In this document: piece by piece, positions 26,092 through 34,189 of the stretch
Layout: each line of letters starts with the position of its first letter
Numbering within the stretch: position 1 is the stretch's first letter
Assembly: GCA_050943335.1 (NCBI GenBank)
Contig: JBMNOZ010000003.1
Span: forward strand, 1 to 64,000
Origin: JBMNOZ01 sp050943335
GTDB lineage: Bacteria > Bacillota > Desulfitobacteriia > Desulfitobacteriales > Syntrophobotulaceae
Reading direction: 5' to 3'
Length of the DNA stretch: 64,000 nucleotides
Notes under the pieces: model-generated
Told to the model about the DNA's origin: nothing
The model's database searches: none
Seen by the model: only the letters and a program-made list of their open reading frames with translations
Program-made: the position numbers and the translations under genes

Positions 26092-26691
26092 TTAAATTAC
26101 TGTTTCGGAGGTGATAAGCCATTTTCCATCAATCTTTACCAAGTTCGCTTTCACGTGGACAAAATGACTTATTTCCTTGCCAAAGGGATACTGTTCATCA
26201 AGGTCGTAGTCCTGCACGGTATAACGATAGACAGCATCCACAGTTGCAGAATGCTCGTCCGCGGCTTCGATCACAACATTATCAAACTGGAGTTGACTAA
26301 CGTAAAGACCTATCCCCTCAGATAAATATTTCTCAGCTTTTTTTACATGGCTTTCCAAAATTTCACCGGTATAGGCTCGGGATAGGATTTGGCGAAAGTC
26401 TTTTATGTCGTTGACCTTCCAAGCATCGAAGAGTAGACCTACGGCCTGTTTGTAGTCGGCTTCGATTTTTTCATGTTCTGCCAAGCTCGGATCAGGGTCC
26501 TCCGCTCCATTCTGATCCCCTGGCGCTGGATAATTTCCAGGCTCGATTTTCGCCGCTTCGGTAACCCTTAAGTCGTTGTTTTTTAGAAACCCCAGGGGTA
26601 AGTTTGTACCCCAGGCCGCGTGGCCGAATACTCCCACCGTCAGGCCTAAACAGAAGACTAAAGGGGTTACCAACCAATAAATTTTACGCAT
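26092..26691 (-). CDS. Membrane-anchored protein with NTF2-like C-terminal half
   Basis: I do not recognise a named family. From ATG 26691 (after GGGGGAT) the product is 199 residues, with a signal or anchor helix (WLVTPLVFCLGLTVGVF) and a proline-rich linker. The C-terminal domain has a helix-rich first part (YKQAVGLLFDAWKVND) and then beta strands ending VKANLVKIDGKWLITS. That pattern is typical of NTF2-like or ARC6-IMS-like modules that add exported domains to stress and wall proteins. It is transcribed with its neighbours between GalU and the SLT-CWB2 pair. It may be a wall accessory factor, by context only. Confidence 0.7.
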   Translation of the reverse strand: MRKIYWLVTPLVFCLGLTVGVFGHAAWGTNLPLGFLKNNDLRVTEAAKIEPGNYPAPGDQNGAEDPDPSLAEHEKIEADYKQAVGLLFDAWKVNDIKDFRQILSRAYTGEILESHVKKAEKYLSEGIGLYVSQLQFDNVVIEAADEHSATVDAVYRYTVQDYDLDEQYPFGKEISHFVHVKANLVKIDGKWLITSETVI

Positions 26692-26764
26692 AAAATCACA
26701 ATCCCCCATTAAGGAATATATTCCCATTATGTCCTTGAAAGGGGATCTTTAAACATTCTGAAAA

Positions 26765-26811
26765 AAATGTTATCCGTTTTTTAGGGAGGTTTCTAAAAAA
26801 GGATAACATTT
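26765..26811 (-). terminator. Terminator between the two unknown exported proteins
   Basis: AAATGTTATCC and GGATAACATTT pair, extended inward by TTTTTTAG with CTAAAAAA. A T-run follows on the minus strand. It lies 38 bases after the stop of the gene at 26849. Confidence 0.85.
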
Positions 26812-26848
26812 CTAGGATTTATACCGGTATAATCAATTGAAAATTTTT

Positions 26849-27556
26849 CTATTCCGAACGCTTAGTAGCAAAAGGTGTCGCTCCATAAATTTTGGAACTG
26901 GTGTCATCTCTAAAGAGATGAGTGTCAAGATCATGAATTTCCTGATGGAACTGTTCAATCCTTACTTTGTCCCGGGAATCAAAGGCATCTATTCCTCTAT
27001 TCAGCAGATTCCTCAAATAGACATCGAAGGTTGCCCCTTTGCTAAGGTTCGCCTCGTTTTCCATTTGTTTTTCCCACAGGGTTTTATGGAAAACAATATA
27101 CTTTTTGATATCACTCTCATTCATCTGAGGTCCGGCCTCAACCCCAAATAGATATCCATCCACATATTGGTGGATGTTCCAAGCAGCCCCAAAAGCAAGA
27201 GTTTTGGCTGAATCACTTAACGCTCCTTGGCCGAAATAATCTTCAATAGAGGGAGCTAGATTCAGTAAACTCATATCAGGTTCCTGGTATTTTTTAACAC
27301 CGCCTTGATTGCTTCCCGGTGGCGGAGTATCACCGGTTTCTGGCGAAGTCTCTTCTGTCTCCGAGGGGGTAATATCTCCCGCCGCTTCAACATAATTTAC
27401 CGGTGGGGTCTGAATGACGACCTGATCTTCTGGGGCTTCCGCTTGACCGCGAAACACCTTCCAGGCCGTAGGCCCATAAATACCGCCGACAATTATTGCC
27501 ACTGCCAGGACAAATACGCCTGCCAATGTCAATAAATTTTTGCGGCTTATTTTCAT
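26849..27556 (-). CDS. Membrane-anchored protein of unknown function
   Basis: The product from ATG 27556 (GGGAGGG site) is 235 residues and matches no family I know. It has a basic start MKISRKN, one membrane helix (LLTLAGVFVLAVAIIVGGIY), and a low-complexity linker of E, T, P, S and G residues (about 45-95). The C-terminal alpha-helical domain (about 95-235) contains AAWNIHQYVDGYLFG and LRNLLNRGIDAFDS. The design, a helix anchor plus linker plus soluble domain outside, resembles the neighbouring gene's. It lies downstream of galU on the same strand. Confidence 0.7.
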   Translation of the reverse strand: MKISRKNLLTLAGVFVLAVAIIVGGIYGPTAWKVFRGQAEAPEDQVVIQTPPVNYVEAAGDITPSETEETSPETGDTPPPGSNQGGVKKYQEPDMSLLNLAPSIEDYFGQGALSDSAKTLAFGAAWNIHQYVDGYLFGVEAGPQMNESDIKKYIVFHKTLWEKQMENEANLSKGATFDVYLRNLLNRGIDAFDSRDKVRIEQFHQEIHDLDTHLFRDDTSSKIYGATPFATKRSE

Positions 27557-27732
27557 CAGTTTCCCTCCCATCATTGGTATTTCTGTATAAGATTACCAAT
27601 AAGGCGAGGAAAAGCATGTCACATTGGGTAGGTTGGACTACCTATTTTCTTAAAAGGAACGTAATTATCCGCCACTTTTTGCTTTTTGCATCTAATTCCC
27701 AACTCTTAACAGTGTCCATTCTTCAATTTAAT

Positions 27733-28704
27733 TTAGAGGGATTGACCGATAATGTTCACGGAGGGCATTTTTTTAGCAGGTAGCTTTTCCACATTAGAAG
27801 AGACCAGACGCAGTTCTTGACCCTCTATTTGGTACCTGTCGACAAGGTCAACGAGATAATTCATAAGACTGACCCCGATATCCTCATGCCGGAGGGCAAA
27901 TTCTAAGGTGGCCCTCACAAACCCCAATTTGTCCCCGATATCATACCTCTTGCCTTCAAAACAATAAGCATAAACATCCTGGAGCCTACTTAAGAGTAGG
28001 AGCGCGTCTGTCAACTGTATTTCCCCTCCCCGTCCCGGGGGTAGGTCAGCAAGGATATCGAAGATCTCCGGGTTGAGAATATAACGTCCCATAATGGCCA
28101 AAGGCAAATCCGGCGCTTCCTGGACGGTTGGTTTTTCAATCATGTTTTCCGCTTTATATAGGCGAGAGGATAGCTTGCTCCCCTCAATAATTCCATACTT
28201 GGAGACATCCTCCAAGGGCACTTCCTGAACCCCGATAATATTCCCGCCATTAAGCTCATAGTACCTCATCATCTGTTTGAGGCATGGTTCCGCGGAGAAA
28301 ATAATATCGTCCCCTAAAAGTACAGCAAAGGGCTCATTACCAATAAATTTCCGAGCGCTGTACACGGCATGCCCCAACCCCAGGGCTTCTTTCTGCCGCA
28401 CATAGTGGATATCCACCATATCGGCAATATTTTTTACCATATCCAGCAGCTCGTATTTTTCTCCTTTATCCAAAAAAACTTCTAATTCTACGGAGCGGTC
28501 GAAATGGTCCTCAATCGCGTTTTTATTCCGGCCGGTAACAATAATAACATCTTCAATGCCGGAAAGGACGGCCTCCTCTACGATATATTGGATCGTAGGT
28601 TTATCGACGATGGGTAGCATTTCTTTAGGTTGAGCTTTGGTCGCAGGAAGAAATCTTGTACCCAAACCGGCCGCAGGGATTACTGCTTTGCGAATTTTGC
28701 GCAA
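27733..28704 (-). CDS. galU: UTP-glucose-1-phosphate uridylyltransferase
   Basis: It makes UDP-glucose from UTP and glucose-1-phosphate for surface glycans and glycolipids. The N-terminal nucleotide-binding signature KAVIPAAGLGTRFLPATKA and the PKEMLPIVDKP segment are diagnostic, and GRNKNAIEDHFD and the VLLGDDI metal site are present. The 323 residues slightly exceed the usual 290-300; the last 30 or so form an extra tail. The TTG start follows AAGGAGG. Its position next to the CWB2 and polysaccharide genes suggests it feeds that pathway. The family is certain. Confidence 0.95.
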   Translation of the reverse strand: MRKIRKAVIPAAGLGTRFLPATKAQPKEMLPIVDKPTIQYIVEEAVLSGIEDVIIVTGRNKNAIEDHFDRSVELEVFLDKGEKYELLDMVKNIADMVDIHYVRQKEALGLGHAVYSARKFIGNEPFAVLLGDDIIFSAEPCLKQMMRYYELNGGNIIGVQEVPLEDVSKYGIIEGSKLSSRLYKAENMIEKPTVQEAPDLPLAIMGRYILNPEIFDILADLPPGRGGEIQLTDALLLLSRLQDVYAYCFEGKRYDIGDKLGFVRATLEFALRHEDIGVSLMNYLVDLVDRYQIEGQELRLVSSNVEKLPAKKMPSVNIIGQSL

Positions 28705-28797
28705 GATACTTCCTCCTTTTTAAATTTTTAGTCGTTACTCAGTTAGTATGTCAGTTTTAAGAAGAAAATATAAATATCAATTTTTTGGATAGGCAAA

Positions 28798-28826
28798 AGC
28801 CGCTTGGAAGTGGATTCCAAGCGGCT
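28798..28826 (-). terminator. Terminator of clpP
   Basis: AGCCGCTTGGAA (28798-28809) and TTCCAAGCGGCT (28815-28826) form a perfect 12-base stem followed by TTTT on the minus strand. Confidence 0.92.
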
Positions 28827-28861
28827 CGGAAATCAGGCTTTAAGGTTTCTAAAACCAGTTT

Positions 28862-29491
28862 TTAGCGTATTAGGTTTTTCTTTTTGGAGTCTCCTCCCGG
28901 AGCTCTTTCCAAAATTTTATCAACAAGACCGTATTCCAGCGCTTCCTCCGCGGACATAAAATAGTCGCGGTCGGTGTCCCTTTCAATTTTTTCTAGAGGC
29001 TGGCCAGTTTTTTCGGCTAAAATTTTATTAAGTTTTTCCTTAATTTTTAGTAGATGTTTAGCATGAATTTCTATCTCCGTAGCCTGTCCAGATAAACCTG
29101 AGCCGGCAATTAAGGGCTGATGAATTAAAATCTCAGAATTGGGTAGCGCGATACGTTTGCCTTTTGCTCCTGCGGCTAGTAGAAAGGCTCCCATGCTGGC
29201 TGCCATGCCGATACAAATAGTCTGCACATCGGCCCTGATATACTGCATGGTGTCATAGATGGCCATCCCGGCTGTAATTGAACCTCCTGGGCTATTGATA
29301 TAGAGAAAAACATCCTTTTCCGGGTCCTCAGCCTCTAAAAATAGGAGTTGAGCGACCACAAGATTGGCTACCCCTTCGTTAATCGGGCCTCCCAGAAAAA
29401 TAATCCGATCTTTTAAAAGCCGGGAGTAAATATCGTAGGAACGTTCACCCCTATTGGTTTGTTCAACTACCATTGGAATTAGATAGCTCAT
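28862..29491 (-). CDS. clpP: ATP-dependent Clp protease proteolytic subunit
   Basis: The 209-residue serine peptidase assembles as a tetradecamer that degrades proteins unfolded by ClpC or ClpX. The catalytic triad is visible: Ser99 in GMAASMGA, His124 in EILIHQPL and Asp172 in ERDTDRDYF. INSPGGSITAGMAIYD is the substrate-binding loop. There is no clpX or lon next to it; it is a single-gene unit with its own terminator. The upstream region carries a CtsR-type direct repeat. The ATG follows AGGAGG. Confidence 0.97.
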   Translation of the reverse strand: MSYLIPMVVEQTNRGERSYDIYSRLLKDRIIFLGGPINEGVANLVVAQLLFLEAEDPEKDVFLYINSPGGSITAGMAIYDTMQYIRADVQTICIGMAASMGAFLLAAGAKGKRIALPNSEILIHQPLIAGSGLSGQATEIEIHAKHLLKIKEKLNKILAEKTGQPLEKIERDTDRDYFMSAEEALEYGLVDKILERAPGGDSKKKNLIR

Positions 29492-29560
29492 ATTTATACC
29501 TCCTATATTTTTCTATATTTTTCCTAAAAGCTCTAATTGATATTCTTATTTTATATCAAA

Positions 29561-29577
29561 GGTCAATAAAGGTCAAA
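29561..29577 (-). promoter_or_regulatory. CtsR operator upstream of clpP
   Basis: GGTCAATAAAGGTCAAA is a heptad direct repeat with three-base spacing, matching the CtsR consensus (RGTCAAA-NAN-RGTCAAA). On the minus strand the box supplies TTGACC, a plausible -35 element of the clpP promoter, so repressor binding would block polymerase. No ctsR gene is in the window. Confidence 0.85.
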
Positions 29578-29748
29578 TGTTTTTGCCCCCCTAAAACCTT
29601 CCTTTCAGAAATCAAGAGATGAGCTTGAGGGCCTGCGAAAAGCCACGGGGAAATACGAAAGCTCCTTTTGAATAGTTTTCTCTTTCCCGGAAAAAATATC
29701 TCCGAAAGGTAAAATTATTTCTCCAGAAATATAAGGGGGGGCTCTTTA

Positions 29749-30198
29749 ATGAATCTTTTTCCCTATCGCGCCATGATCGATGCCGACAATATAAGGCGAG
29801 AAATCGACCGGATCTACAGACTACCTTTTCCCATTTTTGCGGAGAAATTTGCCGATCACGAAAATTCTCCTCCGTTGGATGTTTATGAAACTGATGAACA
29901 AATAATTGTATCCTGCGATCTTCCCGGGCTGCAACGAAAAGAGGATGTTAATATTAGTATTGAAGACCGCGAGCTTACAATAAGCGGTACTGTGAACCGG
30001 GAACAACAGGTCATCCAGGAAGACCGTATGCATAGAAAAGAAAGATATTCTGGATCTTTCCGGCGCACAATTACCCTGCCGCAAAGTGTTGCCGATGAAA
30101 ATGTGAGAGCGATCTATAAAAATGGTGTTTTAAATATCTTTTTCCCTAAATCAACAGCCAGCACCAATAAGTCTATTGATGTTAAGTTTGACCATTGA
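29749..30198 (+). CDS. Hsp20/alpha-crystallin small heat shock protein
   Basis: The 149-residue chaperone prevents aggregation of unfolded proteins without ATP. The alpha-crystallin domain spans about 40-140, with PPLDVYETDEQIIVSCDLPG at its start and GSFRRTITLP, then the A-x-x-x-N-G-V-L motif (AIYKNGVLNI) near the end. The ribosome site is an unusually long G-run (AAGGGGGGG). It is divergent from clpP, across a region holding the CtsR box, so a shared heat response is plausible. A terminator follows at 30224. Confidence 0.93.
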   Translation: MNLFPYRAMIDADNIRREIDRIYRLPFPIFAEKFADHENSPPLDVYETDEQIIVSCDLPGLQRKEDVNISIEDRELTISGTVNREQQVIQEDRMHRKERYSGSFRRTITLPQSVADENVRAIYKNGVLNIFFPKSTASTNKSIDVKFDH

Positions 30199-30223
30199 AC
30201 GGGAAGAACATCCATCTTTAGAG

Positions 30224-30261
30224 CACTCCGCTTAAGCAAATTGCCAAACGGGGTGTTTTTT
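30224..30261 (+). terminator. Terminator of the hsp20 gene
   Basis: CACTCCG (30224-30230) pairs with CGGGGTG (30249-30255, one G-U pair), followed by TTTTTT. Confidence 0.65.
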
Positions 30262-30314
30262 CTTGAGAATTTGTTTTAAGATAGGGAAAAAGAACAGAAA
30301 TGAGTTGATTAAAT

Positions 30315-31559
30315 ATGGCCTCTAAAGCTAAAGTCCGGTTCTATGTTTTTCTTGTAGTTTTTATAGCCATCCTTATTGCGGGTGGTTTGATCTATGGTTT
30401 CCAACATTTCCGAGAAAGCCAAAAAGAGCCTTCAGCGCACGAAACAGATTTAAACCCCGCCCCGCAACCTGAACCAGAGCCGGTACATATTACTATCGCC
30501 GCAACCGGTGATATCCTTATTCACAACACTGTTTATTTTGCCGCCTATGATCCGAAAACTAATACTTATGATTTTAGGGATCAATTCCAACATGTTCGTG
30601 CTTCTTTAAGTGAAGCGGACCTTACAATCGCCAATCTGGAAACTACCCTAGGCGGCCCAGCCCAGGGCTATTCCGGGTATCCTCAGTTTAACACTCCCGA
30701 CTCCATTATCGAGGCCCTTAAAGAATCCGGAGTCGATGTTCTGACTGCCGCCAACAACCACCGGCTGGATCAAGGAGTGCCGGGTTTTTACCGCACTATA
30801 AATGTGGTCAGGGAAAAAGGGCTGGATATTGTCGGGGTCAAAAATGAGGAGACGGAAAAAACCTATGTTTTAAAAACTATCAAAGGGGTTAAGGTCGCGA
30901 TCCTCAATTTTGGTTACGGTTATCCTCTGGAAAACGGGAGTATTGACATCAACGGCCTTATTTTGCCGGCTTCAATGAGCAGTTTGATGGATACTTTTAA
31001 TCCTCTAGATTTCCAGAGTTCTGTCCAGAAGATAACCGCGAAAATAACAAAGGCTAAAGAAGAGGGAGCGGAAATTATTGTCCTTTGCCTCCATTGGGGG
31101 GATGAGTATCACCGGCAGCCTAATGATTTTCAGCAAAAACTGGCTTCTGAATTAGTGAACGCTGGAGTCCACGTCATCTTTGGTGGTCACCCCCATGTTC
31201 TTCAGCCTGTCGAATATATAAAAAATCCCCAGGGGTTAAAGGTTCCGGTTTTTTATTCCCTGGGTAACTTTATTTCCGATCAACGTCAAGAAACCGTTAA
31301 TAATATCTATACGGAACAAGGAATGATTGCCAAAGTCACCTTGGAGATCAAAAAAGGGGAATCTCCACAGGTTATAGCGGCAGATGGGGAGCCTACCTGG
31401 GTGAATAAAAAAATTATTAACGGTAAATTTTTCTATGAGGTTATACCGGTTAGGGAAGCCTTAAGTTCTCCAGACTCTTTCTCTCTCCTCAACCAAGCTG
31501 ACTTTGAAAGGATCAATTTTTGCCAAGATACTGTAAAAACTTTAACCAAAGGGCTTTAA
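30315..31559 (+). CDS. CapA-family metallophosphoesterase-like protein
   Basis: The 414-residue protein has one N-terminal membrane anchor (FYVFLVVFIAILIAGGLIYG) and a CapA/PgsA domain outside. Family motifs are AATGDILIHN, IANLETTL, TAANNHRLDQG, LHWGDEYH and FGGHPHVLQP, the metal-ligand residues of a calcineurin-like fold. CapA proteins are linked to poly-gamma-glutamate export, but no capB or capC is nearby, and similar lone proteins occur in many Clostridia with unproven roles. A 30-residue membrane peptide gene follows directly. The family is firm; the role is open. Confidence 0.88.
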   Translation: MASKAKVRFYVFLVVFIAILIAGGLIYGFQHFRESQKEPSAHETDLNPAPQPEPEPVHITIAATGDILIHNTVYFAAYDPKTNTYDFRDQFQHVRASLSEADLTIANLETTLGGPAQGYSGYPQFNTPDSIIEALKESGVDVLTAANNHRLDQGVPGFYRTINVVREKGLDIVGVKNEETEKTYVLKTIKGVKVAILNFGYGYPLENGSIDINGLILPASMSSLMDTFNPLDFQSSVQKITAKITKAKEEGAEIIVLCLHWGDEYHRQPNDFQQKLASELVNAGVHVIFGGHPHVLQPVEYIKNPQGLKVPVFYSLGNFISDQRQETVNNIYTEQGMIAKVTLEIKKGESPQVIAADGEPTWVNKKIINGKFFYEVIPVREALSSPDSFSLLNQADFERINFCQDTVKTLTKGL

Positions 31560-31593
31560 GAGGAGTATCCTGCTATTAAAGAGGTGATGATTT

Positions 31594-31686
31594 ATGCTTG
31601 CTTACCGGTACCCCTACGGTTTGAGCGCTGCTTGGCTAACAATAATTTTCCTTATTTTAATAATTTTGGACATAATTCTTCTCTAA
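31594..31686 (+). CDS. 30-residue single-span membrane peptide
   Basis: ATG 31594 follows an excellent ribosome site, AAAGAGGTGATGATTT. The product opens MLAYRYPYGLSAAWLT and ends in a run of I, L, F, D and I residues, one membrane helix with a tyrosine-rich head. The pattern resembles small YjcZ-like sporulation membrane peptides of Bacilli, but I cannot confirm homology. It lies 34 bases after the CapA-like gene and could be co-transcribed. The stop codon abuts a REP-like repeat. Confidence 0.55.
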   Translation: MLAYRYPYGLSAAWLTIIFLILIILDIILL

Positions 31687-31712
31687 ACACAGAAGAACCG
31701 TCCCCCTGTTTC
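31687..31712. repeat. REP-like repeat, copy 2
   Basis: ACACAGAAGAACCGTCCCCC followed by TGTTTCC closely matches the repeat at 983-1010. It separates the small peptide gene from the convergent fabZ stop codon. Confidence 0.45.
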
Positions 31713-31721
31713 CTCGTCCTC

Positions 31722-32150
31722 CTAGGCAAGGTAAAACATAATTTCCCCTTCGGCGGCTATCTGGCCATCGACAGTGGCTACTCCTCTCCCGATTCCTACC
31801 GAACCCCTAATTTTAACAATCTCCGCTTCTAGTTTTAATACATCCCCCGGAACAACTTTTTTTCTAAACCGGACTTTATTGATCCCGGCGAAATAGGCGA
31901 TTTTACCCTTGTGTTCCGGCATGGTAAGGACAATAACGGCTCCCGCTTGGGCCAAGGCTTCAACAATGAGAACCCCTGGCATTACCGGTTCTTCGGGAAA
32001 ATGTCCTTGGAAAAAGTATTCATTCATAGATACATTTTTATAAGCCACCAAGCTTTTACCCGCTTTTAAGTCGACAACTTTATCGAGCAATAAAAATGGA
32101 TAACGGTGAGGTAAGATCTCCATGATCTCTTTAATGCCCAGTTCCACCAT
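31722..32150 (-). CDS. fabZ: 3-hydroxyacyl-ACP dehydratase FabZ
   Basis: The 142-residue hot-dog enzyme dehydrates 3-hydroxyacyl-ACP in fatty acid elongation. The opening ILPHRYPFLLLDKV and the active-site helix GHFPEEPVMPG, with His50 and Glu64, are the family signature. It is the last gene of the fab operon, 42 bases after fabF. No fabA or fabM is present, so unsaturated fatty acids must be made otherwise. The ATG follows AAGGGAGA. Confidence 0.95.
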   Translation of the reverse strand: MVELGIKEIMEILPHRYPFLLLDKVVDLKAGKSLVAYKNVSMNEYFFQGHFPEEPVMPGVLIVEALAQAGAVIVLTMPEHKGKIAYFAGINKVRFRKKVVPGDVLKLEAEIVKIRGSVGIGRGVATVDGQIAAEGEIMFYLA

Positions 32151-32192
32151 TTCATCTCCCTTAATTATTTTCGTTCTTTTCTCCGAGGCTAT

Positions 32193-33431
32193 TTATTCCC
32201 CAGTCCATTTTTTAAAAACAAGTGTCGAATTTTGCCCCCCAAAACCAAAGGAGTTGGACAGAGCATAATTTACTTGGGAATTGCGCCCCTTATTAGGGAC
32301 ATAATCCAGATCGCAGTCCTCGTCTTTTACCCGGTAACCAATGGTAGCGGGAATAAAATCCTCTTGAACGGCTTTAACAGTTATAACTGCTTCCACTGCT
32401 CCCGAGGCCCCAAGCAAATGGCCGAGCATGGACTTGGAAGAGCTGACTGGAATGCGATAAGCTAGTTCTCCAAAGACTTTTTTGATAGCTTCCGTCTCCG
32501 ATTTATCGTTATGGGGAGTGCTGGTACCGTGGGCGTTAATGTAAGAGACTTCCTCCGGCTTTATTTTTGCATCTTGGAGAGCCAGTTTCATCGCTCTGGC
32601 TGCCCCTTCCCCGCCTTCAGGGGGAGCAGTAATGTGGTAAGCATCACAGGTGGCCCCGTAACCCACGATTTCCGCATAGATTTTGGCGTTTCTTTTTTGA
32701 GCCTGCTCCAGGGATTCCAAAATCAAAGCTCCCGCTCCTTCTCCGATAACAAAACCGTCCCGTTCCTTATCAAAGGGAATAGAGGCCCTTAAGGGATCAG
32801 AGCTGGTGCTCAGAGCTGTCATATTAATGAAACCCGCGACCGCTAAAGGGCTTATGGGAGCCTCCGCTCCCCCGGAAACAATCACATCCGCCAAGCCATT
32901 GCGAATGGCATGGAAAGCTTCGCCAATAGCGTGAGTGGAGGATGCGCAGGCGGTGACAATGCAGGTACAGATTCCTTTGGCTTTTAACTTGATAGCCACA
33001 CTACCTGCGGCTATATTGGAAATCGACATGGGAACAAAAAAAGGGGATACCCTGGAAGGCCCTTTCTCAAGTAGTTTTAGATATTGAGCTTGCGTGGTTA
33101 AAGTACCCCCTATTCCGGAGCCAATAATCACTCCGAACTTCTCCCTATCTATACTTGCCCTCTCCAGTTCTGCATCCCCATACGCTGTTTCCGAGGCGAT
33201 CATGGCAAATTGACAAAATCGATCCATCCTTTTAGCTTCTTTTTTGTCCAAAAAATCTACGGGATCAAAATTTCTTACTTCCGAACCTAAAGTCGCCTTA
33301 AAACCTGTAGGATCAAAAGCGGTTATTCTGGCAATTCCGTTCTGACCCTTTTTGATATTTTCCCAAAGGGTTGCTGCGTCTGTGCCTAGGGACGAAACCG
33401 CTCCTAAGCCGGTTACTACTACCCTTCTCAT
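32193..33431 (-). CDS. fabF: 3-oxoacyl-ACP synthase II FabF
   Basis: The 412-residue condensing enzyme elongates acyl-ACP with malonyl-ACP. The catalytic triad is Cys162 in VTACASSTHAIG plus two histidines in AHGTSTPHND and GHLLGASGAVE. The N-terminal RRVVVTGLGAVSSLG is typical. It sits between fabG and fabZ. Full length matches the family norm (about 410). The ribosome site is ATAGGAGG, a little far from the ATG. Confidence 0.97.
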   Translation of the reverse strand: MRRVVVTGLGAVSSLGTDAATLWENIKKGQNGIARITAFDPTGFKATLGSEVRNFDPVDFLDKKEAKRMDRFCQFAMIASETAYGDAELERASIDREKFGVIIGSGIGGTLTTQAQYLKLLEKGPSRVSPFFVPMSISNIAAGSVAIKLKAKGICTCIVTACASSTHAIGEAFHAIRNGLADVIVSGGAEAPISPLAVAGFINMTALSTSSDPLRASIPFDKERDGFVIGEGAGALILESLEQAQKRNAKIYAEIVGYGATCDAYHITAPPEGGEGAARAMKLALQDAKIKPEEVSYINAHGTSTPHNDKSETEAIKKVFGELAYRIPVSSSKSMLGHLLGASGAVEAVITVKAVQEDFIPATIGYRVKDEDCDLDYVPNKGRNSQVNYALSNSFGFGGQNSTLVFKKWTGE

Positions 33432-33448
33432 TTTTTATTTTTTACCTC

Positions 33449-34189
33449 CTATATAGCCATTCCACCGTCCACGACTATTACTTGACCAGTAATATATTCA
33501 GCCTTTTTAGAAGCTAAAAAGCACACTGTATCGGCAATGTTTTGGGCGGTTCCTAATTTTCTTAAGGCAATGGTTTCTTTAATAGTGTTTTTTACTTTTT
33601 CAGCCAGACCAGAAGTCATATCCGTTTCGATAAAACCCGGGGCTACGGCATTAACCGTAATGCCTCGGCTACCTATTTCTCTGGCCAGCGATTTTGTAAA
33701 ACCGATCAAGGCGGCCTTAGAAGCCGCATAATTGGCTTGACCGGCATTGCCAACCAGTCCCACAACAGAACTGATATTAATAATCCTCCCGCTCCGTTGC
33801 CTAATCATTAACGGCACCACCTGGCGGGAGCAATTAAAAGCTCCTTTTAGGTTGACTCGCAGAACCTCGTCAAAATCCTTTTCTGTCATTCTCACTAGTA
33901 AGGAGTCTCTGGTGACCCCGGCATTGTTAACTAGGATATCAATAGTTCCAAATTCTTCTTTAGCCCTTTTTACCAGCGATTCCACTTCTGAATACTCGCT
34001 GACATCGGCTTGGAGCACTAAAACCCGTCGGCCTAGGTTCTTAATTTCTTGCGCTGTTTCTTCAGCGGCGGCCTTATTGTGGACATAATTGAGAACAAGG
34101 TCCGCTCCTTGACAGGCAAGTTCAAGAGCGATAGCCCGACCGATTCCTCTGCTGCCCCCACTAACTAGCGCTATTTTCCCTTTTAACAT
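33449..34189 (-). CDS. fabG: 3-oxoacyl-ACP reductase FabG
   Basis: A short-chain dehydrogenase of 246 residues that reduces 3-oxoacyl-ACP with NADPH. The cofactor motif SGGSRGIGRAIA lies near residue 11; LVNNAGVTRD, INISSVVGLVGN and the YAASKAAL Tyr/Lys pair form the active site. The end (YITGQVIVVDGGMAI) is the family's. It overlaps fabD by 29 bases, so translation is coupled. Confidence 0.96.
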   Translation of the reverse strand: MLKGKIALVSGGSRGIGRAIALELACQGADLVLNYVHNKAAAEETAQEIKNLGRRVLVLQADVSEYSEVESLVKRAKEEFGTIDILVNNAGVTRDSLLVRMTEKDFDEVLRVNLKGAFNCSRQVVPLMIRQRSGRIINISSVVGLVGNAGQANYAASKAALIGFTKSLAREIGSRGITVNAVAPGFIETDMTSGLAEKVKNTIKETIALRKLGTAQNIADTVCFLASKKAEYITGQVIVVDGGMAI

